A DNA stretch of 37,583 nt, taken from positions 1-37,583 of the forward strand of contig CAJTRA010000004.1 of NCBI GenBank assembly GCA_910578345.1. Direction: 5' to 3'. Below the pieces are notes generated by a model. It was not told the DNA's origin. It saw nothing but the letters and a program-made list of their open reading frames with translations, and made no database searches. The DNA is from an uncultured Lachnospiraceae bacterium (lineage in GTDB: Bacteria > Bacillota > Clostridia > Lachnospirales > Lachnospiraceae). How positions within the stretch are numbered: position 1 is the first letter of the stretch; each line of letters begins with the position of its first letter. This document shows, one piece after another, positions 33,184-37,583 of the stretch. The translations under genes were made by a program, and so were the position numbers.

Positions 33184-33202
33184 CCCCCCCCCTACTATTT
33201 CA
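33184..33202 (-). promoter_or_regulatory. Nine-base G run at the DUF975 ribosome site
   Basis: The plus strand has nine C at 33184-33192, so the transcript has GGGGGGGGG four bases before the ATG. A weak -10 (TGAAAT, 33197-33202) and a TTGACT -35 (33221-33226) 18 bases upstream would put the start within the G run. Homopolymers of this length change easily by slippage and could vary translation or transcription start. Confidence 0.5.
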
Positions 33203-33276
33203 CGTGTTATCTATTCATGTAGTCAAAACTGCTCTTTATGACAGATTTTTTCATTGAAACAAGCATAACACTCACA

Positions 33277-33315
33277 TCTTAAACAAAGCCTTGAGAAACC
33301 TTAACTTATCCTTAA
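33277..33315 (-). promoter_or_regulatory. OmpR-type direct repeats upstream of the operon
   Basis: Four hexamers, TCTTAA (33277), CCTTGA (33289), CCTTAA (33299) and CCTTAA (33310), lie 12, 10 and 11 bp apart. Direct repeats with an 11-bp period are the usual target of PhoB/OmpR winged-helix regulators. They lie about 100 bp upstream of the DUF975 ATG and about 50 bp upstream of the candidate -35, so autoregulation by the regulator at 31536 is likely. Confidence 0.5.
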
Positions 33316-33342
33316 ATCAGATATCATCATTCCCTCCATTCC

Positions 33343-33390
33343 AAAGCATTAAGCTGAAAAAACCACACTTAGTTTTCAGCCTTATGCTTT
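33343..33390 (-). terminator. Long hairpin over the ASKHA gene stop
   Basis: AAAGCATTAAGCTGAAAA (33343-33360) and TTTTCAGCCTTATGCTTT (33373-33390) can pair over 18 bp with two mismatches. The hairpin includes the last codons and stop of the activator gene at 33369. No T-run follows the stem, although the descending arm starts with TTTTTT; it may terminate or stabilise the transcript. Confidence 0.45.
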
Positions 33391-34952
33391 TCAGGAAAAT
33401 CATTGGTCTGCAGATTCATATACCGCATATACAACGTCTCAAACTCCTCTTGCTCTGCGAGATTGATCTTAAGAACAGCCGATAACTCTTCTTCCATCTC
33501 TCTCCTGTCTATCTTCCCATGCAATAAATCACACCCAATATGATATGCACCGGCCAGGGAAGTATTGCCCACGGCAGATACTCTGCCGCGCATGTGTTCT
33601 GGAAGCAGGCCGATACAAAATGCTGCTTCTACATCAAGATAATAACCAAAACCACCGGCCAGGTAGACCTTCTTGATTTCAGGACATCCCATTTCTTTCC
33701 ACAAAATCTCTATCCCCGCTCGAACCGCCGCCTTCGCCATCTGTAAATTTCTGATATCTTTATTGCGTATCCTCACTGCAGGTCTTCCCACATCTATTCC
33801 CTCCGTAAAATAAGGTTCCTGCAAAAGTCCTGTCTCATCCACAAGTCCCTGCCGAAGCAAAAATGCAGTATTTGCCACCATATCGCTGCCTACGATCTCT
33901 GTCTCTGCGCCTCCTTCAAAGGCAGGACCTGCGGCTGTTGCCGTTACGATCATGCGTTTTCCATCTGTAAGCGCAATCTCTCCATTGGTTCCCAGATCAA
34001 TCAAAAGCGCAGTCTCCTGTAAAGCACCAGCCGAAATCAGGTTCAGTGCATAAAGCCCTGCTACGATGTCCCCGCCCACAAAGGTACTGAACCCTGGCAG
34101 AATCCAGACCGGAAAATCCCATCCTGGATGTTCATATTCCTGCCATCCTATCGTGACTGGAGTAAACGGGCTGCTACCCAGGCATGACACATCATATCCC
34201 ATAAGCAGATGCTCCATCGTTGTATTTCCGGCAATACACATCGCCCTTATAGGAAGCTTGTCTCCTCTGATGCAAAACTGTTCCACACCCTGCTCCAATA
34301 ATCTTCCTATCATCCGCTGCAATACTTCTCGATGTCCCTCGCATGATGCCTTAATCCTTGACAAAACATCTGCTCCATAACATCTTTGCGGATTCATGCT
34401 GCAGAAAATATCTCGTATGCATCCTGTCTGTATCTCTATTAGTTGCATAACAACCGTTGTTGTCCCTAGATCGACTGCAATCATTACATCTGCTATATTT
34501 GGATCTTCTTCTATCTCAGAAACACCCGCTTTGCGGCTTATCGTCATCTCATTTTGTTGACTAAAATGGTCATATTTTTGCGGCATATCCATCATATTTG
34601 AAAGAATGGCAATCTCATGCTCTTCCGACAGCACAAGCCTGATGACGCAATTGTCTTTCGGCCTGGCCAAACATGACAGGCGATATCCCTGGCGCAGTTC
34701 CTCTGCCTCCATTATGCTGCGCTCCAGCGCTGTCGGCAATGGTCCGCCCTTTACGAATTGTACCCTACACCTTCCACAATCGCCTCTTCCACCACAGAAA
34801 CTACCACTGATCAGACCGTTTTTCCGGAGAGTTGACATAAGCGTCGTCGAGGAATCATGTGTCAGGACTTCGTAAACCTCCTTTTTACCTTCTGGCGTCA
34901 TATTCATTTTATCGTCATCAGTAACTACCGTAATTTTAATTTCTTTCGCCAT
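33369..34952 (-). CDS. RACo-like corrinoid activator (2Fe-2S, ASKHA domain)
   Basis: A 527-aa protein. The N-terminal [2Fe-2S] ferredoxin domain has Cys53, 59, 62 and 94 in CGGRGDCGRC and LSCLAR. It continues through a linker to an ASKHA domain with IAVDLGTTTVV (about 153-163), CIAGNTTM, LIDLGTNGEIAL and LAGGFG. This is the layout of the reductive activator of corrinoid proteins (RACo), which uses ATP to re-reduce inactive cob(II)alamin. No corrinoid protein or methyltransferase is encoded in the window, so the partner is unknown. The ATG lies about 135 bp downstream of the DUF4250 stop on the same strand. Confidence 0.88.
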   Translation of the reverse strand: MAKEIKITVVTDDDKMNMTPEGKKEVYEVLTHDSSTTLMSTLRKNGLISGSFCGGRGDCGRCRVQFVKGGPLPTALERSIMEAEELRQGYRLSCLARPKDNCVIRLVLSEEHEIAILSNMMDMPQKYDHFSQQNEMTISRKAGVSEIEEDPNIADVMIAVDLGTTTVVMQLIEIQTGCIRDIFCSMNPQRCYGADVLSRIKASCEGHREVLQRMIGRLLEQGVEQFCIRGDKLPIRAMCIAGNTTMEHLLMGYDVSCLGSSPFTPVTIGWQEYEHPGWDFPVWILPGFSTFVGGDIVAGLYALNLISAGALQETALLIDLGTNGEIALTDGKRMIVTATAAGPAFEGGAETEIVGSDMVANTAFLLRQGLVDETGLLQEPYFTEGIDVGRPAVRIRNKDIRNLQMAKAAVRAGIEILWKEMGCPEIKKVYLAGGFGYYLDVEAAFCIGLLPEHMRGRVSAVGNTSLAGAYHIGCDLLHGKIDRREMEEELSAVLKINLAEQEEFETLYMRYMNLQTNDFPEKHKAEN

Positions 34953-35086
34953 AACTTTGTCATCGTTTCCTCTTCACCTATTTTTCCAGAGATTTCCTGT
35001 AATTTTATCATTTCATTTGCTATAATATACTATCGCTTCCACCCTCCATCCATAGCACATGCTTTTCTAATCGATTACTGGATTCT

Positions 35087-35275
35087 CTACTGGATTCCAA
35101 CCGAGACAAACTGATTTTTTCCCTGATCATACTGATACCCAATACCAAATAGTTTATCCACAATCTCCCTCTGCTCCACATCCAGTTCTTCACAGAGCCT
35201 CTCCAAGCTGTCAAAATAGTCTCTTAATTTCAAATTGATAAAACTCAATAACATAACAGGATCCTTTGGTATCAT
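35087..35275 (-). CDS. DUF4250 family small protein
   Basis: A 62-aa protein that begins MIPKDPVMLLSFINLKLRD, the family signature I recognise from Lachnospiraceae. It is helical, with a possible helix-turn-helix at SLERLCEELDVEQREIVDKL (about 23-42). No membrane segment or cofactor site is seen. GGAGG with good spacing lies upstream of the ATG, so it is a real gene despite its size. Function is unknown; the neighbours are the S66 peptidase and the corrinoid activator. Confidence 0.85.
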   Translation of the reverse strand: MIPKDPVMLLSFINLKLRDYFDSLERLCEELDVEQREIVDKLFGIGYQYDQGKNQFVSVGIQ

Positions 35276-35381
35276 ACTTTTTCCTCCATTTATTAAATCT
35301 TAATTTAAATAGCGCTTCGTATTCTTGTTTTTAATTACACTCGCTATACAAACATTCCCCGTAAAATTCTTACTTTTTCCA

Positions 35382-36542
35382 TTATATCAATTCCATCTCA
35401 ACACGATAAGCACTTCCATCGCTGATCACTCTGGCCATGCTACCGCAGATCAAAGGCATCATGGGTGGATAATGGCCGATATCCAGATCCATCAGCACGG
35501 GAACCTGATACTGTTTAAGCATTTCAAATACCGCCTGGTATTGATCGATACCGAATTCCTTCTCATACATACCGGTATAAGGCCGCCCGATCAGGAATCC
35601 TTTGCAATATCGAAACCATCCTGCATGTTCCATCTGCCACATAGCGCGCCTAATACTCATCAGATTTAACTCGCAGGATTCCAGAAACCACACGATACCA
35701 TCCTCCCGATAGCACTCTGTGAATTCTGCAACCCTGTCATACTTTGTACCCAATAGATTTACCAGGCAGTCCATACAGCCGCCCAAAAGTCTGCCTCTCA
35801 TTTCAATAACATTTGTTTCTATTCCCGTATGTTCTGGCATCATACTATTCTCTCGATTGTATTGCAAGGCTGTATGAGACCTGTTGACGACATGATCTGT
35901 CTGCTTTGCTTCTACTGGCCTAAAACTTTCTATATTTGTCCTTCCATCTGGCAGAATATATTTTATAACAGACGTTTCTGTAAGATTATATGATGCCAAA
36001 GGATGCTCTTCATCCTTAAGAGACTGTTTCTCCCATCGATCATACCCCTGCATCGTCAATTTCTTTCCCTGCAGCAGTGACATGGCATCATTCAAGGAGC
36101 TATGCCATGGTTCCATGCCGAATGCCGCTGCGCATGGACCATAAATAGCAGCCGTATCACATAGCGTCGTCAAGAGAAAGGTCATATTTGTGTTATCGGA
36201 AAAGCCCATATACCATTTGGCAGGAGCTTCCTTACATTTCTCAAAGTTTACATAATCTAATATTTCACACATCAATTCACCGCCGCCGCAGGAAATTATG
36301 CAATCACTTGTTGTGCTACAGTAATATGACGTCAATTCTTCTCCACATTTCTCTGGCACATTACTGATCCCCACTCCTTCCGCTATATAACAGTTGGGTC
36401 CAAGCTCCAGTAAATATCCCTGTTTACGCCACTTTTCCTGCGCATTCATGAAAGCGCTCTTATACGGCTCAGTCGCACATCCGAAGGAGGGCGCCACAAA
36501 TGCGATCGTTCCATTTTCCTGCAAAAATCTTGGATATCTCAT
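35382..36542 (-). CDS. S66-family (MccF-like) peptidase
   Basis: A 386-aa LD-carboxypeptidase-superfamily protein. The nucleophile elbow is YMGFSDNTN with Ser115. The glycine-rich SCGGGELMCEILDY (about 84-97) forms the oxyanion region, and the C-terminal FLESCE and DIGHYPP motifs supply the Glu and His of the triad. The GFSDNT motif places it nearer MccF than cell-wall LdcA; MccF cleaves acyl-sulfamoyl adenylates such as microcin C. The substrate here is unknown. The start is the ATG at 36540-36542, with AGGAAGG sites upstream; a 40-residue in-frame extension is basic and unlike the family. It is 106 bp upstream of the DUF4250 gene. Confidence 0.88.
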   Translation of the reverse strand: MRYPRFLQENGTIAFVAPSFGCATEPYKSAFMNAQEKWRKQGYLLELGPNCYIAEGVGISNVPEKCGEELTSYYCSTTSDCIISCGGGELMCEILDYVNFEKCKEAPAKWYMGFSDNTNMTFLLTTLCDTAAIYGPCAAAFGMEPWHSSLNDAMSLLQGKKLTMQGYDRWEKQSLKDEEHPLASYNLTETSVIKYILPDGRTNIESFRPVEAKQTDHVVNRSHTALQYNRENSMMPEHTGIETNVIEMRGRLLGGCMDCLVNLLGTKYDRVAEFTECYREDGIVWFLESCELNLMSIRRAMWQMEHAGWFRYCKGFLIGRPYTGMYEKEFGIDQYQAVFEMLKQYQVPVLMDLDIGHYPPMMPLICGSMARVISDGSAYRVEMELI

Positions 36543-36737
36543 GTTCTTTTTCTTCCTTTCCTTCCTTTTTTCTCTATTTATTAAATAAAAATTTAATATA
36601 TAGATCCCTTTTGCATGATTACCTTCATAAAAGCATTCTATCCTGCAATTTGAAAAGCACACACATGCTATTCTTTGACACTAAAAAACCATTCCGTTTT
36701 TCATTCCTCCTACTACAATATATTTATGGTTAATACC

Positions 36738-36754
36738 CCTTACAGCCAGTAAGG
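36738..36754. other. Small dyad upstream of the transposase fragment
   Basis: CCTTAC (36738-36743) and GTAAGG (36749-36754) pair around AGCCA. The surrounding 36543-36827 region holds no gene I can support and may retain part of an insertion sequence's left end. Confidence 0.3.
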
Positions 36755-36827
36755 AATTATCCATCTTGTTGCTTAAGCTGTTAGAATGAGTAAGGCAATA
36801 GGTCTGGCCAATTCCTCCTAGGACTTT

Positions 36828-37583
36828 ATGCACACACAGTCCGCTATCAATGACCTGATCGATCTGATACGGGGACTTGACGGGGAAACAAAAGTCTGTA
36901 TGGAGCACACCGGAAGGTACTATGAGCCGGTCGCTGCATGGCTTTCCGATGCCGGTATCTTTGTCAGTGCAGTAAACCCATGCTCATCAAAGACTTCGGG
37001 AATGATTCCCTGCGCTCTCCCAAGACCGACAAGGCTGATTCCAAAAAAATCGCACGTTATACCCTTGACCGCTGGGCGAAACTGAAGCAGTATGGAAGCA
37101 TGGATAAAACACGCAGCCAATTAAAAACCATGAACCGCCAGTTCGGTTTCTATATGGCTCACAAGACTGCCTTGAAAAACAACCTCATTGCCCTGCTCGA
37201 CCAGACCTTTCCGGGTGCTAATGGCTTCTTTGACAGCCCTGCCCGCAGCGACGGCAGCCAGAAATGGGTGGACTTTGTCTATACCTACTGGCATGTGGAC
37301 TGTGTGCGCTCCAAGTCTCTGGATGCCTTTACGGAGCACTGCCAGAACTGGTGTAAACGCAAAGGCTATAACTTTAGTGCCGCCAAGGCAGCGGCTATTT
37401 ATCAGCTTTCCTCTGACATGATCGCCGTTTTCCCAAAGGATGACAGCACAAAGCTGCTGGTACGGCAGGCTGTGGCAATGCTGAATACTGCATCTGAAAC
37501 GGTAGAATCCCTCCGTGTGAAAATGGACGAAACCGCATCCACGCTGCCAGAATACCCTGTTGTCATGGCAATGAACGGTGTCG
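36828..37583 (+). pseudogene. IS110-family transposase, 5'-truncated and frameshifted
   Basis: The reading frame from 36828 begins HTQSAINDLIDLIRG and continues through VCMEHTGRYYEPVAAWL, clearly IS110-type, but lacks the N-terminal GID-type Asp region; an in-frame stop lies nine bases upstream. At about 36978-36981 the frame must shift by one base, from VNP to MLIKDFGNDSLRS-type sequence, consistent with a single deleted base. The second frame stays open to the window edge and includes TDKADSKKIARYTLDRW, WVDFVYTYWHVDCVRSKSL and LPEYPVVMAMNGV. IS110 enzymes use a RuvC-like DEDD site and a bridge RNA, so loss of the first Asp should inactivate this copy. The gene continues beyond 37583. Confidence 0.85.

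Noticed and set aside
36828..37583. Programmed frameshift in the transposase
   Set aside because: IS110 enzymes are made from one frame, and no slippery A-run or stem is present; the single C deficit looks like a deletion.

Overview
The window reads as a low-to-mid GC Firmicute of class Clostridia, most probably Lachnospiraceae. The reasons are the ordered rho-rpmE-DUF1385-prmC-prfA block, several families typical of that group (DUF4364, DUF4250, DUF975, DUF5722, DUF4860), Csp-like S8 peptidase architecture, and strong GGAGG ribosome binding sites. Almost all genes lie on the minus strand. No tRNA, rRNA or CRISPR array was seen.

Region A (1 to about 5090) is plasmid-like accessory DNA. It holds an oriT-like pair of hairpins at the left edge, an array of TGACGCCA iterons spaced by 21 bp, a 398-aa protein of unknown family with a TTG start, a DUF6017-type helix-turn-helix replication protein, an unknown 177-aa protein, and a ParR-like/ParM-like segregation pair. 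A decayed second copy of the replication protein's C-terminus lies upstream of parM. The right edge is a nested stem-loop exactly where the neighbouring S8 peptidase gene loses homology to its family. I infer that an integrative element inserted into that gene.

Region B (5064-12289, minus) is a compact type IV pilus/type II secretion-like operon: transglutaminase lipoprotein, PilC, four small pseudopilin-like proteins, PilT, then the truncated S8 peptidase. No PilB extension ATPase or prepilin peptidase is present here. A divergent AraC-family regulator (12490-13527) faces it across a two-promoter intergenic region with a 15-bp tandem repeat.

Region C (13569-21934, minus) carries housekeeping genes: endonuclease III and 3-methyladenine glycosylase I (DNA repair), a dCache methyl-accepting chemotaxis protein, then prfA, prmC, DUF1385, rpmE and rho. 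The 3' end of prfA has been duplicated. Region D (22280-24949, plus) holds malic enzyme, a TIGR01212 radical SAM protein and a DUF4364 regulator. Region E (24956-30249, minus) holds a DUF5722 membrane-anchored putative glycosidase overlapping rarA, a GNAT acetyltransferase and a polysaccharide deacetylase.

Region F (30363-33179, minus) is a DUF975 membrane protein, response regulator and histidine kinase operon. Its upstream region has OmpR-type direct repeats and a nine-base G run at the ribosome binding site. Region G (33369-36542) has a RACo-like ASKHA corrinoid activator without a visible partner, a DUF4250 protein and an S66 (MccF-like) peptidase. The window ends in a 5'-truncated, frameshifted IS110-family transposase.
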